Made by a program: the position numbers and the translations under genes. 64,000 nt of DNA from assembly GCF_008728515.1 (NCBI RefSeq), contig NC_044977.1, positions 7,277,501 to 7,341,500 of the forward strand. The letters are read 5' to 3'. The notes below the pieces were generated by a model, which did not search any database, was not told where the DNA came from, and saw only the letters and a program-made list of their open reading frames with translations. This DNA is from Papio anubis. Lineage: Eukaryota; Chordata; Mammalia; Primates; Cercopithecidae. Positions within the stretch are counted from its first letter, which is position 1, and the number at the start of each line of letters is the position of its first letter. Below, piece after piece: positions 55,409 through 64,000 of the stretch.

Positions 55409-57396
55409 TCTCCCAGACTTTTATTGAGTGGAACTAAATGCCAAATAGATAGGTTGAAAATCTCATTATTCAATATTTTCATTAAAAAACAGTGGGAGGT
55501 GGGGACCAAATTACTTGTTTACCAAAGCCTTCTATCATCAGAACATTTAAATGTTTAAAGTAGGTTGATAATCTGAGAAACATTCTTATTACACTAGAAA
55601 AAAGTCTAAAGAAAATGTATCTAATATTAGTATAGCTACATTACTTTGAAAAAAAAAAGTGTGATTTTTCCCTGATTCGTCTGTAGTGCATACTTTGGTT
55701 TTGCTAGGCTATAATAAAATGTTTTCCCCTTAGGAGAAAACATTTACTAATATGAAGGGTCACTTTAGGCTGTCCTTAAAGGATAATTTGATATTTGGGA
55801 TGATTATGTGTGTGCACATTCGTAAAACACTCAACATTGTGCAACTACTTTATAGAGAGGGTTAGTTCAGTGTAGCTTTTTCTCAGCGAAAGGGTTCTTA
55901 TTCGTCAAACCCTCTTTCATTGCCTGTTTATGTTCTTCTTTTTCTGAGGTTTTTCAAAGCTTTCATTTTTCAGAGTTTCAGCAATGCAGAAATATAAATT
56001 CAATTGGTATGTTGGTTACAGATGATTTTGGACAAATTGCCACTTTGTTTTAGAAGATAAGACTGGCTCAGCATGCTTTTCATGCCTCTTCTCTAAATCA
56101 GGCATGTGACATTAGATTAGGAAATGCACATGGTAAGTATGTCACTAAAGCATTGAAAGTCTTATTGACATTATATTGGAATCATATTTTAAATGTATTT
56201 GTACATGTTATGTACATGTACATTCAACATGTTATGATGTAATGTGCTTTCCTAATCATAAAATCTTGTTTTTCTTTCTCTTGCATTTAAAAAGTGGTAT
56301 AGCAGCAGAGATGCTCAAATCTGAAGGATGACATGACAAAGCAGCATTCCAACACCAAACTCAGCAAAGTGTAGCAAAAGGGAAGAGATGAAAACCTAGG
56401 TGAGAATGTGAAATAGGTTTGTATTGAAGTGTGTTAGATTGCTGAATGGGATCCCATGGGAAGTAACAGAAGCTCTCTCACTTGAATCATTTAAAATCTC
56501 TTATAAAGAATATTTAAGAATATATTGCCAAGAACCATCTCATATTGAAATAGAGAGAAATAATATAACCTAGAAGTTCATTTCCTTCTCTAACTTCTAA
56601 TACTTTATAATTCTGTACATAGAAAAATATATTAAAATCTGAGGTGCAGCTTTAAACAGCATTGAATTGTTTGTTTAGTTTTATGATTGTGTACAGAAAT
56701 AGCAAATGTTGGTCTATGTACTAAAATACTGCAGAAGAGTACCCTGAAATTTAGAAATGGATTATGTGACTGTACCCTGAAAGTGTCTCTTAAATTGAAC
56801 CCCAGTTTATATTCATGAGCCTAATGTGGTCTTCTAAAAACACGTTACCGGAATCCATAATCAGTGTTTTACGGTAAGTGCATTGAACCTATGAAGTATG
56901 CTGATAAAATTTCCACCGAAAAATTAAATCTACAGATTAAAACTAAACTGTAGATTCTCCTATGGACATATGTCTTCCAAAAATGGGAAATATTCTTGAA
57001 ATATATTAAAAATTGTAAAGAAATGCATACAAATTCTAAATTACTTATGTTTTTTGAAATTAGTATTATAATTTTCAATATAATTGATTTTAAAAATACC
57101 ATGAAATTTTGTGCGTCTAAAATATCATAAATATCAATGTAGTGACGGAAAATGCACTTATCAAACAAAAATATCCTTTAGAATTATTCTTAAATGCTTC
57201 ATTATATAGTTACAACTTGACACGATCTTAGGAAAAAAATGAATATTTGAGTAGGAAAAGAATATCATTCATTTTAAATAGTATGTTTTAGGCAGAGAAA
57301 TTGATTACCTTTAACAGTCTAAATTTTGTTTTAATGCAATATATATGACTTTTTTTTTTTTTAATTCCAAAAGACTGGCATTAAAAAGGTGAGTAA
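55409..57396. other. No recognised element
   Basis: About 2 kb of AT-rich sequence. The 99-codon minus frame at 56869-57168 is I/F/Y/K-rich by composition. A T13 run occurs at 57351-57363. No gene or named repeat was recognised. Confidence 0.4.
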
Positions 57397-57831
57397 GGCT
57401 AGGCATGGTGGCTCACGCCTATAATTCTAGCACTTTGGGAGGCCAAGGCAAGCGGATCACCTGAAGTCAGGAGTTCGAGACCAGTCTGGTAAATATGGTG
57501 AAATCCCGTCTCTACTAAAAATACAAAAATTAGTCAGGTGTGGTGACACACGCCTGTAATCCCAGCCCTTTGGGAGGCCAAGGAGGGCAGATCATAAGGT
57601 TAGGAGTTTGAGACCAGCCTGAGCAACATGGTGAAACCCCATCTCTACTAAAAATACAAAAATCAGCTGGGCATGGTGGCGTGCACCTGTAACCCCAGCA
57701 ACTTAGGAGGTTGAGGCAGCAGAACTGCTTGCACTCGGGAGAGGAAGGTTGCAGTGAGCCAAGATCACACCACTGCACTCCAGCCTGGGTGACAGAGCAA
57801 GACTCCATCTCAAAAAAAAAAAAAAAAAAAA
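57397..57831 (+). mobile_element. Trimeric Alu (left arm, right/left chimeric arm, right arm)
   Basis: The first arm is an Alu left monomer (57397 to about 57532). It passes into right-monomer-like sequence ('caggtgtggtgacacacgcc') that switches back to left-monomer sequence at the shared 'gcctgtaatcccag' box (about 57552-57565). The second left arm then continues into a normal right arm from about 57660 and a 20-A tail. Total length is 435 bp, against about 300 for a normal Alu. The 92-codon minus frame is Alu antisense. Confidence 0.9.
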
Positions 57832-58105
57832 GTCAGTGGAAAAGAGGGACATATTATAGGTAAAGAGAAAATTAAGGAACATGTTAGCCAAATGCAATAA
57901 GACTCAGTACTCAAATTTGAATAAAGTAACTTTAAAAAAACTCACAATTACAAATAATCTGAGAAATTTAAACACAAAATAAGTATCAGAATATTAGACA
58001 ATTAAAGAGTTGATTATATTTAAAAATCTGTATGTGCTTTCAATACGTAGTAGAACTTGCATTGATTAAGTTATATAATGTCTGTGATAGCTGATGATGT
58101 CTATT
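57832..58105. other. No recognised element
   Basis: AT-rich sequence between the trimeric Alu and a short L1. Confidence 0.4.
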
Positions 58106-58120
58106 GAATCAGAGTTTTCT
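58106..58120 (+). repeat. Target-site duplication, left copy (antisense L1PA)
   Basis: GAATCAGAGTTTTCT is identical to 58435-58449. Confidence 0.95.
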
Positions 58121-58434
58121 TTTTTTTTAAATTATACTTTAAGTTCTAGGGTACATGTGCACAACATGCAGGTTTGTTGCATATGTATACATGTGCCACG
58201 TTGGTGTGCTGCACCCATTAGCTCGTCATTCACATTAGGTATATCTCCTAATGCTATCCCTCCCCCCCTCCCTCCCCACAACAGGCCCCGGTGTGTGATG
58301 TTCCCCTTCCTGTGTCCAAGTGATCTCATTGTTCAGTTCCCACCTATGAGGGAGAACATGCAGTGTTTGGTTTTCTGTTGTTGTGATGGTTTGCTGAGAA
58401 TGACGGCTTCCAACTGCATCCATGTCTCTACAAC
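58121..58434 (-). mobile_element. Short L1PA 3' end (antisense)
   Basis: A 314-bp insertion opens with the T-run of the inverted tail and includes 'atactttaagttctagggta', the C-rich 58261-58275 stretch and 'catgcagtgtttggttttct'. Perfect 15-bp target duplications flank it. The 126-codon plus frame spans the antisense 3' UTR and the flanks and has no product. Confidence 0.97.
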
Positions 58435-58449
58435 GAATCAGAGTTTTCT
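58435..58449 (+). repeat. Target-site duplication, right copy (antisense L1PA)
   Basis: Identical to 58106-58120. Confidence 0.95.
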
Positions 58450-58895
58450 ATGTACATTATTCATATCTTTATAACACTTGGTTGTGATGCAATCATTTGT
58501 GAAAGCAAACCATAATTGTTTGTCCATGTTTTATAAAACATATGTGGCTTTTTGTTTGTTTCTTGCCCAAATGGAGAAATTGGTAATTAACTAACCTGAA
58601 AGAAAAGAGGGAGTGGTGATAATTTTTTAATTGAATAGAATTATCATATAAAGATTAATTGCTGAAATAAATATAAATAAGGTTGTGTTATCTGCTCTAT
58701 TAATTCTCAAAATCACTGTACATACATTTATTCTGATATATATTTTCTAAACTTTCTGGGAAACTATTAAAATGGTTATTTTATTTTTCACTGTAAAAAA
58801 AAAAGGCAGCATAATGTTTGGAAATAAAATTGTTAACAGTTCATTCTATTTCAATTACTGATAATAAAATATTTAAAATATATCTGCATTTGAAA
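58450..58895. other. No recognised element
   Basis: AT-rich sequence. Nothing was recognised. Confidence 0.4.
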
Positions 58896-59138
58896 ATTTT
58901 ATTTATGTGTTTATTTATTTATTTATTTATGTTTAACTGTTAAGTTCATGGGTAGAGGTGCAGATTTGTTACATAAGTAAGCTTTCATCATGGGGGTTTG
59001 TTGTACAGATTATTTCATCACCCAGGTATTAAGCCTAGTACCCATTATTTTTCCTCATCCTCTTCCTCCTCTCACACTCCACCCTCTGAAAGGCTTCAGT
59101 GTGTGTTGTTCCCCTCAATGTGTTTGGATAAGGACTTG
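58896..59138 (-). mobile_element. L1 3' end (L1PB/L1MA-like, antisense)
   Basis: An (ATTT)n tract (58910-58933) is followed by 'ttaagttcatgggtagaggt', 'atcatgggggtttgttgtac', 'atttcatcacccaggtatta' and 'agtgtgtgttgttcccctca', an inverted 3' UTR older than the neighbouring L1PA. Confidence 0.88.
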
Positions 59139-59229
59139 ATGGCAAAAACAGTTGAATCGAAGAAGAATATTGACATTAACTGGAAGGAGATGAAATGACA
59201 TAATACAGCAGGCAGTACTTTATATAGAA

Positions 59230-59460
59230 TTTTTTTTTTTTTTTTTTGATAGGGAAGCTTGCTCTGTCCAGCCCAGGCTGGAATTAGAGACATGTGCCAC
59301 CATGCCTGGCTATTTTTTTTTTTTTTTTTTTTGTATTTTTAGTAGAGATGGGGTTTCACCATGCTGGCCAGGCTGGTCTTGAACTCCCGACCTAAAGTAA
59401 TCCTACCACCTGGGCCTCCAAAGTGCTGGGGTTATAGAAGTGAGCCACCGTGCCCAGTCA
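59230..59460 (-). mobile_element. Alu (antisense), internally deleted
   Basis: A T-run and 'gcttgctctgtccagcccag' jump directly to 'gacatgtgccaccatgcctg', so about 75 bases of the right arm are missing. An internal T22 run (about 59312-59333) replaces the short linker. It ends 'gagccaccgtgcccagtc'. Confidence 0.92.
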
Positions 59461-60209
59461 GAGAAGTGTTTTTGAGTCTTCTGTTTTACCTAAATAGTAA
59501 CATACGCAGATGGATGTGTGGGCTGTCTCAGGTATGGGGATACACCTCCTTCTCACCATGTTTAGGAGAATGTATCCAATAATACAAAAATTACATGTAT
59601 GACAACATACTGTGCATATTCAATAAGTGAAAAATAAACCTAAACTCAACAAACTTAAACAAATATACAACTGTATAATATTCCTATGTCTAATTCTACA
59701 AATATGCTAACATTTACAGAAAAAAACTTTAATGTATAAATAATAACTTCAAAATGACTGTCGTGATATATCATTCAACGGGCCTTCCAAACAACCTTGC
59801 ACAGTAAAATCTGGAATAAATAAAAATTGTTTAAAACATCTAAAAGTAAAAGCAACAAATAAGAATACAAATGTTCTCTAGAGCAAAAATTAACCAAATT
59901 ACTAAAGTCAAATAACAGAACACCAATTGACGATTTATATTTATATAAAACATGTCTTTTTGCCCGCTTGTGCCAGAGATAAAATCCTATATCATAACAT
60001 AGATGAGCAGATTCAGAAAACACAGAAGAGTTTGTCTTTCACAAATCAGAATAGCTCTGCATATCTGCTAAAATATGAATGTGAATAAAGTCTTTCTTCC
60101 CAATGTATGTGATTGTTTTAAGCATTGTGTGCAATATATGGAATATTTTACAAAAGCTACATAGACCTTACCAGCTATTTGTGAGGTACACAAGTTAATA
60201 AAAGTTCTT
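59461..60209. other. No recognised element
   Basis: The 82-codon minus frame at 59775-60023 shows no known domain and lacks supporting context. Confidence 0.4.
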
Positions 60210-60526
60210 GGGCCCAGCACGGTGGCTTATGCCTGTAATCCCAGCATTTTGGGAAGCCGAAGCGGGTGGATTACCTGAGGTCAGGAGGTAGAGACTACCC
60301 TGGTCAACATGACGAGACCCCATCTATACTAAAAACACAAAAAAGAAGCCAGACTTGGTGGCGGGTGCCTGTAACCCCAGCTACTTGGGAGGCTGAGGCA
60401 GGAGAATCACTTGAACATAGGAGAAGGATGTTTCAGTGAGCTGAGATCGTGCCACTGCACTCCAGCCTGGGCAACAAGACCAAAACTCTGTCTCAAAAAA
60501 AAAAAAGAAAAAAGAAAATAAAGTTT
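60210..60526 (+). mobile_element. Alu (sense), full length
   Basis: 'gggcccagcacggtggctta' to 'ctccagcctgggcaacaaga' plus an A-rich tail with G interruptions. Many substitutions mark an older Alu. Imperfect duplication: AATAAAAGTT before and AATAAAGTTT after. Confidence 0.94.
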
Positions 60527-60665
60527 TAGTTATACTAATACCTTACCACCAATTTCACCTACATAGTACATAATGTAGTTAAAGTATGCATTTCATTGCT
60601 TACTTTAAGCAGTGAAATAACACATTCAAATAACGCATGCATCAGTATTTGGATTTTAAAAGTGT

Positions 60666-60995
60666 TTCTTTTTGTTTGTTTTTTGTTTTTTGGTTTGTTT
60701 GTTTTTATTTTTGAGAAAGAATCTTGCTCTGTCACCCAGGCTGGAGTGCAGTGGTGCAATCTCTGCCTCTCTGCAATTTCTGCCTCTAGGGTTCAAGCGT
60801 TTATCCTGCCTCAGCCTCCCAAGTAGCTGGGATTATAGGCGCCTGCAACCACACCCAGCTACTTCTTTGTATTTTTAATACAGATGGGGTTTCACTGTGT
60901 TAGCCAGGGTGGTCTCAAACTCCTGACTTTGTGATCCGCCCTCCTCAGCCTCACAAAGTGCTGGGATTACAGTTGTGAGTCACCAGCACCCAGTC
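60666..60995 (-). mobile_element. Alu (antisense), full length
   Basis: A T/GTTT-rich tail is followed by 'cttgctctgtcacccaggct' and runs to 'gtgagtcaccagcacccagt'. It lies 139 bases from the sense Alu on its left, so the two are inverted. Frames at 60596-60826 and 60672-60878 are Alu antisense translations. Confidence 0.94.
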
Positions 60996-61924
60996 AAAAG
61001 TGGTTTTAAAAGTCATTAATGAAAAATCATTTTTACATACTTATATCAGTGATTGAAATGTACAGGCTTACGTCTAAACCTCATCCATTTCTCTAACTTC
61101 ACTTAACCTAGATTATTCCCAGAAATAAATGCTTGTCTAACGCAGTAACTCCATAGAAATTATTTCTTTTTCTTTTTCTTTTTTTTTTTTTTTTCCGGTG
61201 CTTCTGCCTAAGAGGCATTTTAGGCAGATACTTCTGTATTTATGTTGTCTTCCTTGGGTTTTTTCATCAGCAGCAATTGTGAATATCATTTGCAAAAGTA
61301 CATATATTTGCATATCCAATAAGATATGTATAAATTTCAGTCTGGTTTAATCATTTACCAAACTTTCCATGATTGCTCCTAAAATCACTTCACACAAACG
61401 AATCTTGGGAGCCGGATGTACAGTGAATGAAATTGGGCTGATTTGGTAAGAGCTCGCAGGGAAAGAGCTTACAATCTTGTGCACATCTTCAGAAATCATA
61501 ATCCTTGAATTTGTAGCGGATGTGTGAAATGTAATAAACAAGACATTATCCTGAAATACTCATTTTGTTTCTTTTAATCACTCTCTAAGGGGCTCTGAAT
61601 AGCATTTTTTTATACATCTACCTCCCCCATCGTAACAAACATCTCTAGCAATAAGAACACCTCAAAATCAAAGCAAGGGGCATCTATGAATTTCTTTCCT
61701 TTTGAAGTTAAAGTAGGTATTATAAAACAAGTATTCTATATGTTCAGTTTATTAAAGTCAATAGAAAGCTTTTCTAACCAGCACATCATAGAGCTTCCAT
61801 TTATCATACTTTAGTTCAGCACCTATTGCAAGAAGAAATGCTTCAGTGAACTTTGGTAAGCCAAGTGACACACTCAATAAGACTTATCTAGCATTTACCT
61901 GGTTCTACAACGAGACTCCGATTC
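60996..61924. other. No recognised element; (CTTTTT)n at 61164-61194
   Basis: Mixed-composition sequence with a pyrimidine run at 61164-61194. Short minus frames at 61137-61319 and 61347-61541 have no domain. No named repeat was recognised. Confidence 0.4.
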
Positions 61925-61927
61925 TAT

Positions 61928-61962
<35 letters not shown>

Positions 61963-61964
61963 TT
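61925..61964. repeat. (TATT)n microsatellite at an Alu tail
   Basis: Ten TATT units in a row form the expanded poly-T of the antisense Alu that follows. Confidence 0.96.
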
Positions 61965-62243
61965 TGAGACGGAGTTTCACTCTTGTTGCCCAGGCTGGAG
62001 GGCAATGACACGATCTCGGCTCCCCACAACATTCGCCTCTCGGGTTCAAGCGATTCTCCTGCCTCAGCCTCCCGAGTAGCTGGGATTACAGGCATGAACC
62101 ACATCCAGCTAATTTTGTATTTTAGGTAGAGATGCGATTTCTCAATGTTAGTGAGGCTGGTCTCAAACTCCCAGCCTCAGGTGACCCGCCCACCTCGCCT
62201 CCCACAGTGCTGGGATTACAGGCATGAGCCACTGCATCCAGTC
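61965..62243 (-). mobile_element. AluS-like element (antisense)
   Basis: 'gagacggagtttcactcttg' to 'gagccactgcatccagtc' is full length, with modest divergence. Part of the mid-linker is slightly shortened around 62108-62130. Confidence 0.95.
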
Positions 62244-63039
62244 TCAGATTTCTTAAGAGTTCCTGAAATTTAAAGATAAAAACTATGGCTATTATTATAG
62301 ATATTTCTAATGTTCCAAATACAAATTTATGAAGTTTAAATACATATAGGGACATATTTTCTCTAAAGACTAATTAGAAACAAAGGCATGGCTTAATAAG
62401 AAACATTAAAATATGCGTGAAAAATACTTATTTTATTTTTCTCTACAGTTAGAACTTTCTGAGTAAATTTTACTAAAACTTGGCACTTGTGTTAAATACA
62501 AAGGCTAATAGTTATATTATGATTAACAGTTTAGTCGGATAAGAATCCTGGGGTTGTAAAGTTTCAGATTGCTGAGTGATCTCATCTTCTGGCAAAACGT
62601 ATTTGCATTCCAAAGAAGTAAAAAATAAGAACCTAGAATCCTTCCCAATGTTTCTGAGAAGACACTTTCAGAAGGCGAGTGGACACAGCTACTCTCGCTC
62701 CCATAAAATATCCATATTCACTATTTCCGGAGTCCCTATGTTCTTTACACTCTATTTTATGCATGCTGACTTCTTATTGTTTCACTTCAGGAAAAAATTG
62801 GAGGAAAGTGGAATAGGCATAGTTATTATTTGCTATTAGTAAATAATTAATTTTCCGCTCTATAGTAACCTTGTATTGGCATTCAGGATAATGTTAATAC
62901 ATACAAATATTAAAAACTGAATATTCATATTGGGGAAGTTTACAAGATGCTGACAAAATACATACAGCCCTTCTTAAATAGAGGCATCCAGTGCTACATA
63001 GAAATTTAAATGATTCAATAATGATGCAAAGACTCAGAA
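62244..63039. other. No recognised element
   Basis: The 87-codon plus frame at 62576-62839 has no domain I recognise. AT-rich throughout. Confidence 0.4.
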
Positions 63040-63233
63040 GAATTTTTTAACAATTTATTTAGTAATAATTAGAGATTTCACAGAGAATTGTGTCCTATAT
63101 ACTCTTCCTTCAACTTCACCCAATGTTAATACCTTGACAAGGCTTGTGCAATGTTAAAACCAGGAAATTACCATCAATGCAAACCACAGAGAGTATTCTT
63201 CAGGTTTTTTCAGTTATACATGTGCACTCATTT

Positions 63234-63259
63234 GTGTGTGTGTGTGTGTGTGTGTGTGG
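63234..63259. repeat. (TG)n microsatellite inside the old L1
   Basis: Thirteen TG units at a position where this L1 family itself has a short TG run. Confidence 0.95.
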
Positions 63260-63467
63260 TGCTATGCAATTTTAATCCAAGTGAGACTTCATATAACCAC
63301 CACAAAAATTAAGTTCCTAAACTGCAGCCTCATTTCAAGATTCCCTCATGCTACCGCTTTATAGCCTCATTCTCCCACTCATCTCAAAACCCCTAGCAAT
63401 CAACAATCAGGTTTTCGTCTTAATAATGATGTTTTTCCTCACAAATGTTATATAACTATACAGATAT

Positions 63468-63543
63468 ATACACACACATATACACATATTATATATTATA
63501 TAATGATATTACCTAAGTGTGTGTGTGTGTATATATATATATA
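63468..63543. repeat. TA/CA/TG-rich low-complexity tract
   Basis: Compound acacac, atatat and gtgtgt blocks with a central palindromic TATATAT stretch. Confidence 0.88.
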
Positions 63544-64000
63544 ATAATTCAGATGCGTTCTTTAGATTAGCTCTTTTTGAGCTCAGTGTGATTTCCTGAC
63601 AGTCCATACAAATTGTGTGTATCAATAGCTTGCTCCTGTGTGAAACTGAGCAGTATCCTGTGATATGGATGTACCACAGTTTGCTTACCCATTCACCATT
63701 GAAAGACATTTGGGTAGTTTCCAGTTTCTGGCTATTACCAGTAAAACCACTATGGTCATTAATTTACAAATTTTAGCATGAAAATACATTTTCATTTCTG
63801 TGAGATATTTGCCCAAAAGTGAAAATGTTGGGTCATACGGTAAATCCATTTTTAGTTTTAAAAGACACCACCAAAGTATTTTTCAGACTGGCTCTATACT
63901 TACACTCCAACCAATGATGTATGAGTAATTCAATTTCTCTGTATCCTTGTCAACATTTAGCAGTACAACTATTTAATATTTTAGCCATTTTTACAGGTGT

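Larger units (their letters stand above)
63040..64000 (-). mobile_element. Ancient L1 3' end (L1MC/L1ME-like, antisense), runs off the window
   Basis: About 960 bases match an inverted old L1 3' region in order: 'gttaaaaccaggaaattacc', 'ttatagcctcattctcccac', 'gtatcaatagcttgctcctg', 'gatgtaccacagtttgctta', 'gaaagacatttgggtagttt' and 'gtatccttgtcaacatttag', ending 'gccatttttacaggtgt'. Two simple-repeat tracts lie inside it. The 5' side of the element lies beyond the window. Confidence 0.82.

Noticed and set aside
55320..55415. Regular short repeats considered as a CRISPR array
   Set aside because: The period is 4 bases with no spacers. It is a TCTA microsatellite, and the genome is a primate's.
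56869..57168. 99-codon minus-strand frame rich in I, F and K
   Set aside because: There is no domain, no context and strong AT bias; length is within chance for this composition.
58094..58474. 126-codon plus-strand frame
   Set aside because: It runs through an inverted L1 3' UTR and its flanks; similar frames occur at 41103-41291 and 33539-33745 for the same reason.
60596..60878. Two overlapping frames with an apparent hydrophobic start
   Set aside because: They are antisense Alu translations (SVTQAGVQW and related wording), a common false gene call.

Overview
The window reads as nuclear DNA of a catarrhine primate, most likely human. It is AT-rich, carries Alu copies including one of AluY type, several L1PA/L1PB-like LINE-1 copies, many primate or mammalian MaLR/ERVL LTRs and a Tigger-type DNA transposon. 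No prokaryotic gene structure, CRISPR array, rRNA or tRNA was recognised. I find no convincing host protein-coding gene: every longer open frame lies in a transposable element, in a simple repeat or in unconstrained AT-rich sequence. The region is best described as an L1- and LTR-rich gene desert.

Layout, 1-10 kb. A GC-richer endogenous-retrovirus LTR (1-1048) ends in a poly-A run just after its AATAAA, which suggests an L1-mobilised retrocopy. It abuts a minus-strand THE1/MST MaLR (internal part plus LTR, 1068-2939). A nearly complete minus-strand MLT1-type MaLR provirus with both LTRs follows (3606-6003). An old MLT2-like LTR (about 7390-9090) is split by an L1 3' end, which is itself split by an Alu with target-site duplications. 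A 5'-inverted L1 (twin-priming type) lies at 9878-10590.

10-34 kb. An AluY with a perfect 16-bp target duplication precedes a long old L1 (about 10940-16660). A second L1 3' part follows (about 16670-18715), then an ancient L1 piece and a complete 1,211-bp Tigger-like element flanked by TA (20157-21367). After that come an Alu left monomer, a THE1/MST LTR, antisense L1 blocks, an MLT1J-like LTR, a solo MLT2A (HERV-L) LTR with 5-bp target duplications, an MST-like LTR next to a perfect 34-bp inverted repeat, more ancient antisense L1, and a short L1PA with a 14-bp target duplication.

34-64 kb. MLT1, MLT2-like, THE1 and ERV1-like LTRs are scattered here among several Alus. The largest element is a 5'-truncated L1PA/L1PB-like copy (about 47750-52655) whose ORF1 and ORF2 are both broken. 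Non-repeat DNA here contains a 170-bp local duplication (53159-53328 and 53979-54148). Also present are a TCTA tetranucleotide array, a trimeric Alu, a close inverted Alu pair and, at the right edge, an ancient L1MC/L1ME-like 3' end running out of the window.

No genes work together here in the operon sense. The content is a layered record of insertions: old MaLR/ERVL/L1M, then L1PB/L1PA and Alu S, then AluY. The most interesting items are structural rather than coding: the LTR retrocopy, the perfect inverted repeat, two local templated duplications and the rearranged Alu and L1 copies. Family names come from recalled consensus sequences; no database search was run.
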